From Chitinophagaceae bacterium (GTDB lineage Bacteria; Bacteroidota; Bacteroidia; Chitinophagales; Chitinophagaceae), in the NCBI GenBank assembly GCA_016721085.1, contig JADKJI010000016.1:89930-153929 (forward strand): DNA of 64,000 nt, read 5' to 3'. The notes under the pieces are model-generated. The model did no database searches and had not been told where the DNA came from. It was given only the letters and a program-made list of their open reading frames with translations. Positions 45,082 through 54,717 of this stretch are shown here, in pieces; positions within the stretch are counted from its first letter, which is position 1; each line of letters starts with the position of its first letter. A program made the position numbers and the translations under genes.

Positions 45082-46062
45082 TTACTCCTTCATCGGCCGC
45101 TTCTTTATCATCCCCCCCTTCGTATCCTTTATGCTATGCATTACCACAAATGCATTAGGATCTATTAGATCTATTTCACTGTTTAGTCTGGAAATTTCAA
45201 GGCGAGTGATGACTATATAAATGATTTCTGTTTCTCTATCATGTCTGCCCTTCTTTCCAAATCCACCTTTACCACTATAAAGTGTTATTCCCCTTCCAAG
45301 TTTTTCTGTAATCATTTTACCTATTTCTTCATTTTTTGGGGAAATGATAGTTACTCCAGTATATTCTTCAAGGCCTTCAATTAAAAAGTTTACAGTTTTT
45401 GAGGCAGCCAAATATGTTAGCATCGAATATAATGCTGGCTCTACACCTAACAATTTAACCGCAACACCGAAAATAATAACATTGATCACCATTATCACAT
45501 CTCCAATCGACATATTTACTTTTCTGCTGAGTACGATGGCTAAAACTTCTGTACCATCTAAAACTGCGCCACCTCTCATAGCAAATCCAATCCCTGCTCC
45601 AAGAAAAAACCCTCCGAAAACGGCTACAAGCAACTTGTCGCTGGTTACATCGGGATAAGGTAAAAAGGCAAGACAAATTGCCAACCCTATAATGGCTAAA
45701 ATGGTCTTCAGTGTAAAAAGTTTTCCCATTTGCCGATATGCCATAATTATGAATGGGATGTTTACCAAAACAATAATTACATACAAAGGCTGATCTGTAA
45801 TTTCAGTTAAGAGGAGTGATATGCCAGTAGCTCCGCCATCAATAAAACGTGATGGCAGAAGAAAGCTTTCCAGGCCAAATCCTGCTGATAGAATTCCTAA
45901 TACTATTAATATTCCACTCTTGATATGTTGTAATAGCAATATGCGATTGCGTCGCTTATCTTTCCACTGCTTGAACTTTGATGGCCTTTTTTTGTCATCA
46001 AAATTCACCGGAGGACCATTTTGAGCTGCCTCAATTACAAGCTGTTGGAAATGTGGGTTCAT
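45082..46062 (-). CDS. YitT family membrane protein (DUF161 + DUF2179)
   Basis: A 326-residue protein. After a basic cytoplasmic start come about five membrane helices with 'GFGLESFLLPSRFIDGGATGISLLL', 'VFGGFFLGAGIGFAMRGGAVLDGTE' and 'LGVEPALYSMLTYLAA'. The C-terminal DUF2179 domain (about 240-326) shows 'GRGITLYSGKGGFGKKGR' and 'EIIYIVITRLEISRL'. This is the YitT/YebE architecture, of unknown transport or signalling role. The repeat GGAT-like glycine motifs match the family. Confidence 0.92.
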   Translation of the reverse strand: MNPHFQQLVIEAAQNGPPVNFDDKKRPSKFKQWKDKRRNRILLLQHIKSGILIVLGILSAGFGLESFLLPSRFIDGGATGISLLLTEITDQPLYVIIVLVNIPFIIMAYRQMGKLFTLKTILAIIGLAICLAFLPYPDVTSDKLLVAVFGGFFLGAGIGFAMRGGAVLDGTEVLAIVLSRKVNMSIGDVIMVINVIIFGVAVKLLGVEPALYSMLTYLAASKTVNFLIEGLEEYTGVTIISPKNEEIGKMITEKLGRGITLYSGKGGFGKKGRHDRETEIIYIVITRLEISRLNSEIDLIDPNAFVVMHSIKDTKGGMIKKRPMKE

Positions 46063-46154
46063 TAATTGGAAGATACTCTATTTGACCCTTTTAGGCTTAT
46101 TAAATGCGGAAAAATACCGGTCGTCCCTAATGCCTGAAATAGCCACCAAAACTG

Positions 46155-46162
46155 TACCTTTG
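46155..46162 (+). promoter_or_regulatory. Candidate -7 box TACCTTTG for prfC
   Basis: TACCTTTG matches TAnnTTTG exactly. It lies 104 bases before ATG 46267, leaving a long 5' leader. The same TACCTTTGCGC phrase precedes mqnA at 52230. Confidence 0.5.
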
Positions 46163-46266
46163 CGCACTAAAATTCAGGGTATGCAGGGATGTTTTTTATT
46201 AGCTTGAAATTGGGTATTCGACCCATTCATCCCCCTAAATACCGGTAAATGAAGTCAGCATAGATT

Positions 46267-47862
46267 ATGAAGTATAGTAATGAAATCAGTAAACGCCGTT
46301 CTTTTGCCATCATCAGTCACCCGGATGCTGGTAAAACCACTTTGACAGAAAAACTGCTTTTATTCGGTGGTGCTATCCAAACGGCGGGAGCGGTAAAGAG
46401 TAATAAGATAAAAAAGCACGCAACGAGCGACTTCATGGAAATAGAGCGCCAGAGGGGTATCTCTGTAGCTACCTCAGTAATGAGTTTCGAATATAAAGGC
46501 ATCCTTATAAACCTTTTAGATACTCCCGGTCACAAGGACTTTGCTGAAGATACTTACAGAACCCTTACTGCTGTTGACTCTGTTATATTGGTTATTGATA
46601 GTGTTAACGGGGTAGAAGCACAAACAAGACGATTAATGGAAGTATGTCGTATGAGGGATACTCCAGTAATCGTTTTTGTAAACAAGATGGACCGTGATGG
46701 TAAGAACCGATTTGATTTACTGGAAGAGATTGAGAAGGAGTTGAAATTACAATTGCATCCAATGACCTGGCCCATAAATAGTGGTAAGGAATTCAAAGGG
46801 GTGTACAATCTTGACGAGAAAAGTCTTGTGTTATTCACTGCTAATACAAAAGGAGTTGATGAAGATGTAGTGAAGATCAATGATCTCTCGGATACATTGC
46901 TTGATAATAAATTGGGAGAAAGGGATGCCAGTATTTTACGAGAAGATGTTGAATTGGTAGATGGAGTACATGGTGATTTGAATGTTGCCGATTATCTGGC
47001 TGGTAAAGTAGCTCCGGTATTTTTTGGAAGTGCTGTTAATAATTTCGGTGTAAAGGAAATGCTCGACACCTTTATCCATATTGCGCCAACACCAAGAAGC
47101 AGGGAGACTACAGTTCGCACCCTTGATGTAAATGAAGATAAATTCAGCGGATTCATTTTTAAGATACATGCTAACCTTGATCCAAAACATCGCGATCGTA
47201 TCGCCTTCCTGCGCGTGTGTAGTGGTAAGTTTGAAAGGAATAAATATTTCCATCATGTGCGCCTTGATAAGGATGTCCGTTTTAGCAACCCTTATACCTT
47301 CCTTGCACGTGATAAAGATGTAATTGAAGAAGCTTATCCAGGTGATGTAGTCGGATTGTTTGATACTGGAAACTTTAAGATTGGAGATACACTTACTGAA
47401 GGCGAGGATTTTTACTTTACAGGAATCCCTTCCTTCTCACCAGAGATATTTAAGGAAGTGGTGAATAAGGATCCGATGAAGACAAAACAACTGGAGAAAG
47501 GATTATTGCAGTTGACAGATGAAGGAGTAGCGCAATTGTTTACCCAGTTCGGTGGCAATAAGAAAATTATCGGATGTGTGGGTGAACTGCAATTTGAAGT
47601 AATTCAATATCGTCTTTTGCAGGAATACAGTGCTTCGGTTGAATTCAGGGCACAGGCATACTATAAAGCATGCTGGATTACCAGCAAGGATCCTAAAAAA
47701 CTGGAAGACTTCACCCGTTTCAAATCGAGCAATATCGCTACAGATAAAGACGGTCATTTAGTGTATCTGGCACAAAGTGAATGGTTCCTTAATACAGAAC
47801 GTACCAACAATCCGGATATAGAATTTCACTTCACATCGGAGATTCATAAGGAAATGGTATAG
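46267..47862 (+). CDS. prfC: Peptide chain release factor 3
   Basis: A 531-residue translational GTPase of normal length. The G1 loop is 'IISHPDAGKTTLTEKLL', G2/G3 'QRGISVATSVM' and 'LLDTPGHKDFAEDTYR', and G4 'VFVNKMDRDG'. The C-terminal half carries 'GFIFKIHANLDPKHRDRIAFLR' and 'KIIGCVGELQFEVIQYRL'. RF3 recycles RF1/RF2 from the ribosome after termination. It is intact, without indels, and has a candidate promoter at 46155. Confidence 0.97.
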   Translation: MKYSNEISKRRSFAIISHPDAGKTTLTEKLLLFGGAIQTAGAVKSNKIKKHATSDFMEIERQRGISVATSVMSFEYKGILINLLDTPGHKDFAEDTYRTLTAVDSVILVIDSVNGVEAQTRRLMEVCRMRDTPVIVFVNKMDRDGKNRFDLLEEIEKELKLQLHPMTWPINSGKEFKGVYNLDEKSLVLFTANTKGVDEDVVKINDLSDTLLDNKLGERDASILREDVELVDGVHGDLNVADYLAGKVAPVFFGSAVNNFGVKEMLDTFIHIAPTPRSRETTVRTLDVNEDKFSGFIFKIHANLDPKHRDRIAFLRVCSGKFERNKYFHHVRLDKDVRFSNPYTFLARDKDVIEEAYPGDVVGLFDTGNFKIGDTLTEGEDFYFTGIPSFSPEIFKEVVNKDPMKTKQLEKGLLQLTDEGVAQLFTQFGGNKKIIGCVGELQFEVIQYRLLQEYSASVEFRAQAYYKACWITSKDPKKLEDFTRFKSSNIATDKDGHLVYLAQSEWFLNTERTNNPDIEFHFTSEIHKEMV

Positions 47863-47886
47863 TTCCCCTATTTTAAACAGTATAAG

Positions 47887-48393
47887 TTGACCATATTCGA
47901 AACATTCCGCTTATTGGTTCGAACTCAGGCTATTACTGATGCTGAACATTATTTCAGAATTCATGGCGATCCTGAAGTGGTTAAATATATCAGAGCGGCT
48001 AAAACAAAGGAGCAATGTTTTGAATTTCTTCAACAACATATTGAATTAAATAAGACTCTTTTTCCCCTGGGAAGGTTTTTGGTCGATGAAAAAGCAACTT
48101 CTGAATTTGTTGGAAGCTTTGTGATTATTCCAATTGAAAACACAGATCAATTTCAATTAGGCTATGCCCTGACAAAGCAACATTGGGGTAAAGGCTATGC
48201 AACAGAATTAGTAAAAGCCGGACTGCAATATATTTCTTCAAATACTCCCCTCAATAAAATATACGCAATCACCGAATCTGCAAATGCATCTTCTCAGCAT
48301 GTGCTATTGAAATGCGGTTTTATCTTTGAAGAAGAGTATTTAGATCATGAAACGCTTTTAAAGAAATTCGTTTTCGAAATAATAAATTTTTAA
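47887..48393 (+). CDS. GNAT family N-acetyltransferase (RimJ/RimL-like)
   Basis: A 168-residue protein starting at TTG 47887; no ATG fits, and the next residues (TIFETFRLLVR) match the usual GNAT beginning, so TTG is accepted. The acetyl-CoA-binding loop 'QHWGKGYATELVKAGL' and the 'YAITESANASSQHVLLKCGF' strand-helix are characteristic of the Acetyltransf_3 group. The acceptor is unknown. Its stop codon overlaps the left arm of the following palindrome. Confidence 0.88.
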   Translation: MTIFETFRLLVRTQAITDAEHYFRIHGDPEVVKYIRAAKTKEQCFEFLQQHIELNKTLFPLGRFLVDEKATSEFVGSFVIIPIENTDQFQLGYALTKQHWGKGYATELVKAGLQYISSNTPLNKIYAITESANASSQHVLLKCGFIFEEEYLDHETLLKKFVFEIINF

Positions 48394-48532
48394 CCGCAGA
48401 GACGCGGAGACGCAGGGAGAAAACACGCCTCTGCGTCTCCGCGTCTCTGCGGTTAAATCCTAAAAAAATTAAAGGGCCGACTATTAATCTGCCCTCTGGA
48501 ACTTCTTGAACCTCTTGAACCTCTGCAACCTT
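48389..48532. repeat. GC-rich palindromic element, copy 5, with GAACCTCTTGAACC tail
   Basis: TTTAACCGCAGAGACGCGGA ... TCCGCGTCTCTGCGGTTAAA is a near-perfect inverted repeat (48389-48457). A tail CCCTCTGGAACTTCTTGAAC follows to about 48532, the same right-hand module as in the element at 12157-12363. It lies between two convergent genes and touches both stop codons. Confidence 0.85.
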
Positions 48533-50091
48533 CTAGTGTAACTCAATACTCTCCACCTCCGGTATATTCAACAACTTCAACTCTATATGTTTCAAATGCG
48601 CTTTTGATTTGAAGTCGGTTATTATTTCAAGTATGTCGTGGTCTATGTATACACTGTCATTGCCATTTATTTCAACAATGGAATAAGCAGGAATTTTGTC
48701 AAGCATTAGCATGAACCTTTTCTTATTAAGGAAACTCACATTTAAGGCCAGCTCAATAATGATATGATTGCTATGTCCAACAGTTTTTCTTTTAATGTAA
48801 ATCCTGCACGATAGGTATGTTTTACGAGAAAATAAATGCTATACACCACACCTATCAATACACCAATCAGCAAATCTGTAAACAATATTGCAATAACTGT
48901 AACTATGAATGGCAGGAACTGTTCCCGCCCTTGTTTATAAACAGCCTTTATCATTTTCGGCTTGGCCAGATTGTAACCAGTCCTGAATAATATGACCGCC
49001 AAAACGCTATAGGGTATGGCATTGATAAGAGGTGTTGCAAGGAATATCGCAACTAATAACCAAATACCATGCGCAAAAGAAGAGAGTCTTGTTCTGCCAC
49101 CTGCTTCTGCATTAGCTGAGCTTCTTACTATTACAGCCGTTATAGGCAATCCCCCTATCAATCCACTTATAAGATTGCCTGTTCCCTGAGCCATTAACTC
49201 CCTGTTTTGTGGAGTAATTCTGTTGAAGGGGTCTAGCTTGTCTATGGCTTCAATACTTAAAAGCGTTTCAAGGGATGCTACAAAGCAGATTAATACTGAA
49301 TATTTCCAGATGGCTGCATCTTTAAATAAGCTGCTGAAATCAGGGAACTTGATTTCATTGATGAACTTACTGGGTACCTGAACATACTGGTCTGTGCGCA
49401 ATGCTATTGATGGAAGAAAATAATGCAAGGCTAAAGCGGATAAGGATCCGGCTATTACAATGATTATTGTTGAAGGGAGGAAGCTCACTTTTTTAGCAAG
49501 TGTTCTCTGCCATAAATACGATAACCCAATGGATGTAGCAGCAACTATTATTGGACCCCATGAAATACTCTCATAAAGACTGGTGATATGTTCAAAGCCA
49601 TGATTGAATGTGAGTATGTTGAATAGTTCGTTACGCCAGAAATCAGGTTTGTTATATCCTATCAGTAATGGAACCTGTTTTGAAATCAGTAGAACTCCGA
49701 TAGCTGCCAGCATACCTTTAATAACCGTTGAAGGGATGAAGTGGGTAAAGCCACCCAATTTAAAAGCACCAAGAAGTATTTGGATTACCCCAGCTATGGC
49801 AACAGTTAAAAAGAATATCTCAATAGCACCAAGATCACTAATAGCCGAAACACAAATGGCAGTCAACCCTGCGGCTGGACCACTAACACTTAACTGAGAC
49901 CCACTTAAAAAAGATATTACAATTCCTCCAATGATACCGGCTATCAATCCTGAATAAACAGGTGCTCCAGATGCCAACGAAATTCCCAAACATAGGGGTA
50001 GTGCTACAAAGAAAACTGTAATACTGGCATTAAGGTCATGTCGCAAAAAGGAGAAGAAATAGAACTTTGTTTTACGCGTGCTTAGATTCAT
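48533..50091 (-). CDS. SulP family anion transporter with STAS-like tail, frameshifted
   Basis: The frame from 50091 stops at 48742. One extra A in the A5 run at 48784-48788 restores 'LKEKTVGHSNHIIIELALN' and continues to 48533, giving about 519 residues. The membrane part has 'LPLCLGISLASGAPVYSGLIAG', 'SVSGPAAGLTAICV' and 'GNLISGLIGGLPITAVIVRS', diagnostic of SulP. The restored C-terminus ('FLNKKRFMLMLDKIPAYSIV', 'DHDILEIITDFKSKA') is the cytoplasmic STAS-like domain. Substrates of the family include sulfate and bicarbonate; the one here is unknown. Confidence 0.88.
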
Positions 50092-50109
50092 CTTGCTGCT
50101 AAAGGTACG

Positions 50110-50280
50110 GAATTTGAGGGAGGTCCGAAAGTCGGAAAGTCCGGAAGTCCGTAGCTTTTGATTTTTGGAGGTTCTGATATTTAAGTCCGCGGCGTTTGAA
50201 TTTTGGAGAGCCTGAAATTAAAGTCCGGAAGAAAATACAAATGCAAGTAAGGAAGTAGGCAAGAAGGGAAGAAGAGTAGA
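50110..50280 (+). repeat. AAGTCCG / GTTTGAATTTT interspersed element (copy 2)
   Basis: It contains 'GGAAAGTCCGGAAGTCCG', then 'TTTAAGTCCGCGGCGTTTGA', 'TTTTGGAGAGCCTGAAATTA' and 'AAGTCCGGAAGAAAATACAA', followed by a purine-rich GTAAGGAAGTAGGCAAGAAG stretch. The order matches copies at 8170 and (inverted) 54718-54884. Confidence 0.78.
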
Positions 50281-50289
50281 AAGGCAAAA

Positions 50290-50623
50290 ATTGTTTCGAT
50301 ATCTCCACGGCAATACTATTTAAGAAACCAAGTAAGAATCGAGGTGCGTGGAGACACGCACCTCAGCGTGGGTTATACTGCAACCCTTTGGAACTTATTG
50401 AACTTTGAACCTATCAAACAAACTTAATACGTAGCTCTCAGCCCGCTAAGGTGCGTGTCTTCACGCACCTTCTTGTTTCGAGATTCCCACGGCAATTATA
50501 TTATTGAACCCAAGTGAGAAATGAAACCAAGTAAGAATCGAGGTGCGTGGAGACACGCATCTCAGCGTGTGTTACACTTCAGCCCTTTGGAACTTCTGGA
50601 ACCTCTGGAACCTTTCTGGAACC
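50290..50623. repeat. Directly duplicated spacer unit with AGGTGCGTG palindromes and GGAACTT arrays
   Basis: Two direct copies (about 50290-50440 and 50473-50623) share TTGTTTCGA, CCACGGCAAT, 'ACCAAGTAAGAATCGAGGTG', GGAGACACGCA and CCCTTTGGAACTT. Hairpins GAGGTGCGTGGAGACACGCA and AAGGTGCGTGTCTTCACGCA occur at 50341, 50449 and 50540. The spacer shows no coding character and ends at the purB stop. Confidence 0.8.
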
Positions 50624-51973
50624 TTAAACAATGTCCGGATTCACCCCAGTATAATTGTGCGGACTTATCAACTTCAGTTCCTTTTTTAATGCAGGAGATA
50701 TCTTAAGTCCATTGATGAATGCATGAAGACTTACTTTGTTGATACCCGATTTGCCTCTTGTAAGTTCCTTTAATGCCTCGTATGGATTGGGATAGTTTTC
50801 ACGACGTAAAACAGTTTGGATTGCTTCTGCTACAACAGCCCAGTTATTATCGAGGTCGTTGTAGATTTTCTCATCATTCAATACCAGTTTTCCTAAACCT
50901 TTTTCAATTGATTTGAAAGAAAGGATTGTATGAGCCATCGGTACTCCAATATTGCTTAATACAGTTGAGTCTGTAAGATCCCGCTGTAAACGACTAATGG
51001 GAAGTTTTGCTGAGAGATGTTCCAGTATCGCATTGGCAATTCCAAGATTTCCTTCTGCATTTTCAAAATCAATCGGATTCACTTTATGAGGCATTGCAGA
51101 AGACCCTATTTCACCCTTCTTGGTTTGTTGCTTGAAATAGTCCATCGATACATAAGTCCAGATATCACGGCTGAAATCAATCAGAATCGTATTGATGCGT
51201 TTGATATTGTCAAACTGAGAAGCTAATGTATCGTAATGTTCAATCTGTGTCGTGAATTGTTGTCTCCTTAATCCAAGTACATTTTCTACAAACTCATTTC
51301 CCAGTTTTACCCAGTTCTTTTTTGGGAATGCAATATGATGTGCATTGAAGTTTCCTGTTGCTCCGCCGAATTTTGCACTCACTTGAGTTTGTATTAACTG
51401 CTCCACCTGATTCTCGATCCTTTCAGCGAATACCATTATTTCTTTTCCCAAGCGGGTGGGACTAGCGGCTTGTCCATGAGTACGTGCCAATAAAGGGATG
51501 TCCTTCCATTCTACCGCCAATAATTCCAATTGTCGATTGAGGTTCAATAAAGCTGGCAAATATTCAAATTCAAGAGAATGCTTCCACAAAAGGGGAACGG
51601 CTGTATTATTGATGTCTTGTGAGGTTAAGCCAAAATGTACCCATTCTTTAAGGTGACCAGCTTTATTAGCTTCCAGCTTTTCTTTTATAAAATATTCAAC
51701 AGCCTTAACATCATGATTGGTAACAGACTCTGTATCTTTTATTTTTTGGGCATCTTCTAAACTGAATTGCTCCATCATTTCCCTCAATGCCTTACGCAAA
51801 GTTTGAGGCGCCGTAAAGAATTTCTTATCCGCCAGAAACAGGAAATACTCCACTTCCACCAATACCCTGTACTTTATAAGGGCGAATTCTGAAAAATATT
51901 CATCCAGATGCTGCACCTTCGAACGATACCTTCCATCTATCGGAGAAATAGCAGTTAAAGCCTGTAAATCCAT
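50624..51973 (-). CDS. purB: Adenylosuccinate lyase
   Basis: A 449-residue fumarase-superfamily enzyme. The active-site loop 'GEIGSSAMPHKVNPIDFENA' carries the catalytic Ser, with 'TSQDINNTAVPLLWKHS' and 'LARTHGQAASPTRLGKEI' forming the rest of the site. It catalyses two steps of purine synthesis: SAICAR to AICAR, and adenylosuccinate to AMP, each releasing fumarate. Length and motifs are typical of the E. coli-like PurB branch. It is flanked by repeat-filled spacers and appears monocistronic. Confidence 0.97.
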   Translation of the reverse strand: MDLQALTAISPIDGRYRSKVQHLDEYFSEFALIKYRVLVEVEYFLFLADKKFFTAPQTLRKALREMMEQFSLEDAQKIKDTESVTNHDVKAVEYFIKEKLEANKAGHLKEWVHFGLTSQDINNTAVPLLWKHSLEFEYLPALLNLNRQLELLAVEWKDIPLLARTHGQAASPTRLGKEIMVFAERIENQVEQLIQTQVSAKFGGATGNFNAHHIAFPKKNWVKLGNEFVENVLGLRRQQFTTQIEHYDTLASQFDNIKRINTILIDFSRDIWTYVSMDYFKQQTKKGEIGSSAMPHKVNPIDFENAEGNLGIANAILEHLSAKLPISRLQRDLTDSTVLSNIGVPMAHTILSFKSIEKGLGKLVLNDEKIYNDLDNNWAVVAEAIQTVLRRENYPNPYEALKELTRGKSGINKVSLHAFINGLKISPALKKELKLISPHNYTGVNPDIV

Positions 51974-51994
51974 GGTTTTAGTTTATAGCTGAGC

Positions 51995-52222
51995 AAAAAA
52001 TAAAAAAATTAAAAAGTCAAAAGTAAAAAGTCAAAAATTGTCCCCAATTCAATATCTGTCCATAATCTGATCATCTTGTATTCCTCCCGACTCCCGACTA
52101 TAGACTCCCAACTCTTAACTTCCGGTCTTCCCGACTTTCCGTCTTCCCGTCTCCCGGCTGTTAATTTCCACATCTTCACATTTCCACCTTCAAATTCTCA
52201 AATTCTCAAATTCTCAAATTCC
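51995..52222. repeat. Spacer of AAAAGTC, CTTCCGAC and TTTCCACATC/TTCTCAAAT arrays
   Basis: 51995-52045 has AAAAAGTCAAAAGTAAAAAG. 52080-52155 has CCCGACTTTCCGTCTTCCCG-type units. 52158-52222 has CTGTTAATTTCCACATCTTC and TTCTCAAATTCTCAAATTC. All three families occur in other spacers. It ends 8 bases before the mqnA promoter box. Confidence 0.7.
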
Positions 52223-52229
52223 TACCCCC

Positions 52230-52237
52230 TACCTTTG
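52230..52237 (+). promoter_or_regulatory. Candidate -7 box TACCTTTG for mqnA
   Basis: TACCTTTG is an exact TAnnTTTG match 19 bases before the TTG start at 52257. It follows directly after the repeat-filled spacer. Confidence 0.5.
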
Positions 52238-52256
52238 CGCCGTAAAATTAATTCAA

Positions 52257-52991
52257 TTGGAGAAGATAAAGGTTGGAATTGTTAATTATCTCAACACCAA
52301 ACCCCTGCTTTACGGCATACACCGTTCGGCAGTAATGGAGCAGATGGAACTGGTGCCCGATTTCCCAGCAAATGTAGCCAGGGACTTGCTGGCAGGAAGT
52401 ATAGATATGGGGCTTGTACCTGTAGCCATAATTCCAAAATTGAAGGAAGCGCATATTGTTGGCAATTATGGAATTGGTGCTGATGGGGTAGTGGCTTCCG
52501 TATGCTTGTTGAGCCATGTGCCAATGAATGAAATAAAAGAAGTGTTACTTGATTATCAAAGCCGAACCTCTGCTGCATTAGTGCAGGTGCTTCTTGAAAA
52601 ATATTGGAAGAAAAAAGTACTGTTCGTAGATACTCAGGAAGAATTCGGTGATCGCATTACAGGAACAACTGCAGGGTTGGTTATTGGCGACAGATGTCTG
52701 GCACTCAGAAATCAAATGCCTTATGTTTATGATTTAGGAGAAGCTTGGAAGAATTTCACCGGATTACCTTTTGTTTTCGCTTGCTGGGTAAGTAATAAAG
52801 TCCTACCAGAATCTTTTGTAAAGGAATTTGATGAAGCAAACAAAGCCGGATTAGAACAAATTGATAAAGTAGTTGCAGAAGTGAATCTCCCGGAATACGA
52901 TCTTCATACCTATTACACAAAAAACATCAGCTACTTGTTGGATGAACGCAAAAAGCAGGGGCTCCAGCTTTTCCTGAGCTATCTATTATAA
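52257..52991 (+). CDS. mqnA: Menaquinone biosynthesis protein MqnA (chorismate dehydratase)
   Basis: A 244-residue periplasmic-binding-protein-like enzyme, starting at TTG 52257 because the sequence 'EKIKVGIVNYLNTKPLLYGI' fits the family's first strand and no ATG is nearer. Other marks are 'VARDLLAGSIDMGLVPVAII' and 'IVGNYGIGADGVVASVCLLS'. MqnA converts chorismate to 3-enolpyruvyl-benzoate, the first step of the futalosine route to menaquinone. This implies that the organism makes menaquinone by that route; no other mqn gene is in the window. Confidence 0.93.
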   Translation: MEKIKVGIVNYLNTKPLLYGIHRSAVMEQMELVPDFPANVARDLLAGSIDMGLVPVAIIPKLKEAHIVGNYGIGADGVVASVCLLSHVPMNEIKEVLLDYQSRTSAALVQVLLEKYWKKKVLFVDTQEEFGDRITGTTAGLVIGDRCLALRNQMPYVYDLGEAWKNFTGLPFVFACWVSNKVLPESFVKEFDEANKAGLEQIDKVVAEVNLPEYDLHTYYTKNISYLLDERKKQGLQLFLSYLL

Positions 52992-53123
52992 AGTTCCATA
53001 AGTTCCATAGGTTCCAGAGGGTTGACTATATATTGGAAGTTTTTATTTTAAAAAGATTTTAACCGCAGAGGCGCAGAGACGCGGGTGACTGTACTCCGCG
53101 TCTCTGCGCCTCTGCGGTGAAAA
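52992..53123. repeat. GTTCCATAA array plus GC-rich palindromic element, copy 6
   Basis: It begins at the mqnA stop with AGTTCCATAAGTTCCATAGG, TTCCAGAGGG, the left module of the element at 12157. The palindrome TTTTAACCGCAGAGGCGCAG ... CTGCGCCTCTGCGGTGAAAA lies at 53057-53123. The mirrored right module is absent. Confidence 0.82.
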
Positions 53124-53128
53124 GAAAC

Positions 53129-53159
53129 AAAAAAAAGCCCCGGATATTCTCCAGGGCTT
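53129..53159 (-). terminator. Rho-independent terminator of the glutamate dehydrogenase gene
   Basis: On the minus strand, AAGCCCTGGA and TCCGGGGCTT form a stem with a short loop, followed by eight T. It lies 22 bases after the stop codon at 53181. Confidence 0.88.
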
Positions 53160-53180
53160 CTATAATAATTCGAATTGATA

Positions 53181-54590
53181 TTATGGGAATATGCCTAGCT
53201 CAGCATAGCTGGTACCAACCTTATTGATCGCCACTACATAAGCAGCAGTGCGCATATCCGGGATGGTTGGGTTCGCCTTCCAGCACTCCATAACTTCCCT
53301 TGTAGCGCTGATCATCGTTTCTTCCAGGCCACTACGAACCAGATCCACTTCATCAGGACCATGAATGATATCATCCTTTTCCTGAGCACTTACTTTTTTA
53401 CCTGTAATGCTTTCAACTTGCTCCAACATCTGACGATTCTGGTTTTCAGTAAAGCGCTTTTCCATACGTCCATAACGTACGTGGCTTAAGTTCTTCAACC
53501 ACTCAAAATAACTTACGGTTACACCACCAGCGTTAAGATACATATCAGGTACAACCAGGATGCCTTTCTTCTCAAAAACCTCATCAGCTTCCGGAGTCAA
53601 AGGACCATTTGCCGCTTCTCCTATTATTTTGGCTTTTACATTTGGTGCATTATCTCCATTGATAACATTCTCTAGTGCTGCTGGTATCAGTATATCACAT
53701 TCCAATTCCAATGCATCACTACTTTTTGCCAAATTAGTGGCACCGGGGAAATTAAGGATTGAACCTGTTTTCTTGCGGTGATTGAATACAGCATCTACAT
53801 CAAGTCCATCTTTACTCATGATGGCACCTTCGTATTCAGCAAGTCCAATTATTTTAGAACCTGCTTCCTGGAAGAATTTCGCTGAATGATAACCCACATT
53901 ACCTAATCCTTGAACCACAACTGTTTTTCCTTCCACACCAACTGTCATACCTTGTTTCTTCATTACATCAGGCATATTACATACCTCACGAAGTCCGAAG
54001 AATACACCAAGGCCTGTTGCTTCCTTACGTCCGCGAACACCCCCTTGTGTAACTGGCTTACCTGTTACACAACCCAATGCATCAACTTCACCAGGACGCA
54101 TGCTTGAATACGTATCAACGATCCAGGCCATTTCGCGTTCGCCAGTACCATAGTCAGGTGCAGGAACGTCAATGCCAGGTCCTATGAAATTTTTCTTAAT
54201 CAGTTCTGATGTATAACGGCGGGTGATTTTCTCCAGTTCATAAGGAGTATATTTCTTAGGGTCAATAGTGATACCACCCTTAGCACCTGCGAATGGAACG
54301 TTTACAATGGCGCATTTGTAAGTCATCAATGCAGCCAATGCCATTACTTCATCAAGGTTCACACTCATAGCAAAACGAATACCCCCTTTACAAGGAAGTT
54401 TGTGATGCGAGTGCTGTACCCGATACGCTTTAATAACTTCAATCTTATCATCAATCAAAACAGGGAAATGCATTCTATACACCGCATTACACTGTTTGAT
54501 CTGTTCAAGGATACCTGGATCCCATTTGGTAAACTTAGCGGCCTTATCGAAACTCTTTTCTACGGCGCCAAAAAAACTGTAATCTGACAT
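53181..54590 (-). CDS. gdhA: Glutamate dehydrogenase
   Basis: A 469-residue enzyme. The substrate-binding 'HHKLPCKGGIRFAMSV', catalytic Lys in 'FAGAKGGITIDPKK', 'GPGIDVPAPDYGTGEREMAW' and the NAD(P) Rossmann 'VVVQGLGNVGYHSAKFF' are all present. It interconverts 2-oxoglutarate plus ammonium with glutamate. The length is a little above the usual 410-450 and includes a C-terminal helical extension (about 420-469). Coenzyme preference cannot be stated from sequence alone. It has its own terminator. Confidence 0.96.
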   Translation of the reverse strand: MSDYSFFGAVEKSFDKAAKFTKWDPGILEQIKQCNAVYRMHFPVLIDDKIEVIKAYRVQHSHHKLPCKGGIRFAMSVNLDEVMALAALMTYKCAIVNVPFAGAKGGITIDPKKYTPYELEKITRRYTSELIKKNFIGPGIDVPAPDYGTGEREMAWIVDTYSSMRPGEVDALGCVTGKPVTQGGVRGRKEATGLGVFFGLREVCNMPDVMKKQGMTVGVEGKTVVVQGLGNVGYHSAKFFQEAGSKIIGLAEYEGAIMSKDGLDVDAVFNHRKKTGSILNFPGATNLAKSSDALELECDILIPAALENVINGDNAPNVKAKIIGEAANGPLTPEADEVFEKKGILVVPDMYLNAGGVTVSYFEWLKNLSHVRYGRMEKRFTENQNRQMLEQVESITGKKVSAQEKDDIIHGPDEVDLVRSGLEETMISATREVMECWKANPTIPDMRTAAYVVAINKVGTSYAELGIFP

Positions 54591-54717
54591 GATAGCAATT
54601 TTTATTTTTCAAATATTAACAAGCCGAATTTGAATGCTTAAGGCTTAATGCCTAAGGCCTAAAGCTTAATGCTGAGGGCTGAACGAATGTGTCTGTTTTC
54701 AACGTTTGTTTTAGTAC

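Noticed and set aside
52248..52578. Minus-strand frames opposite mqnA
   Set aside because: Shadow frames; mqnA has full family motifs on the plus strand and a good promoter box.
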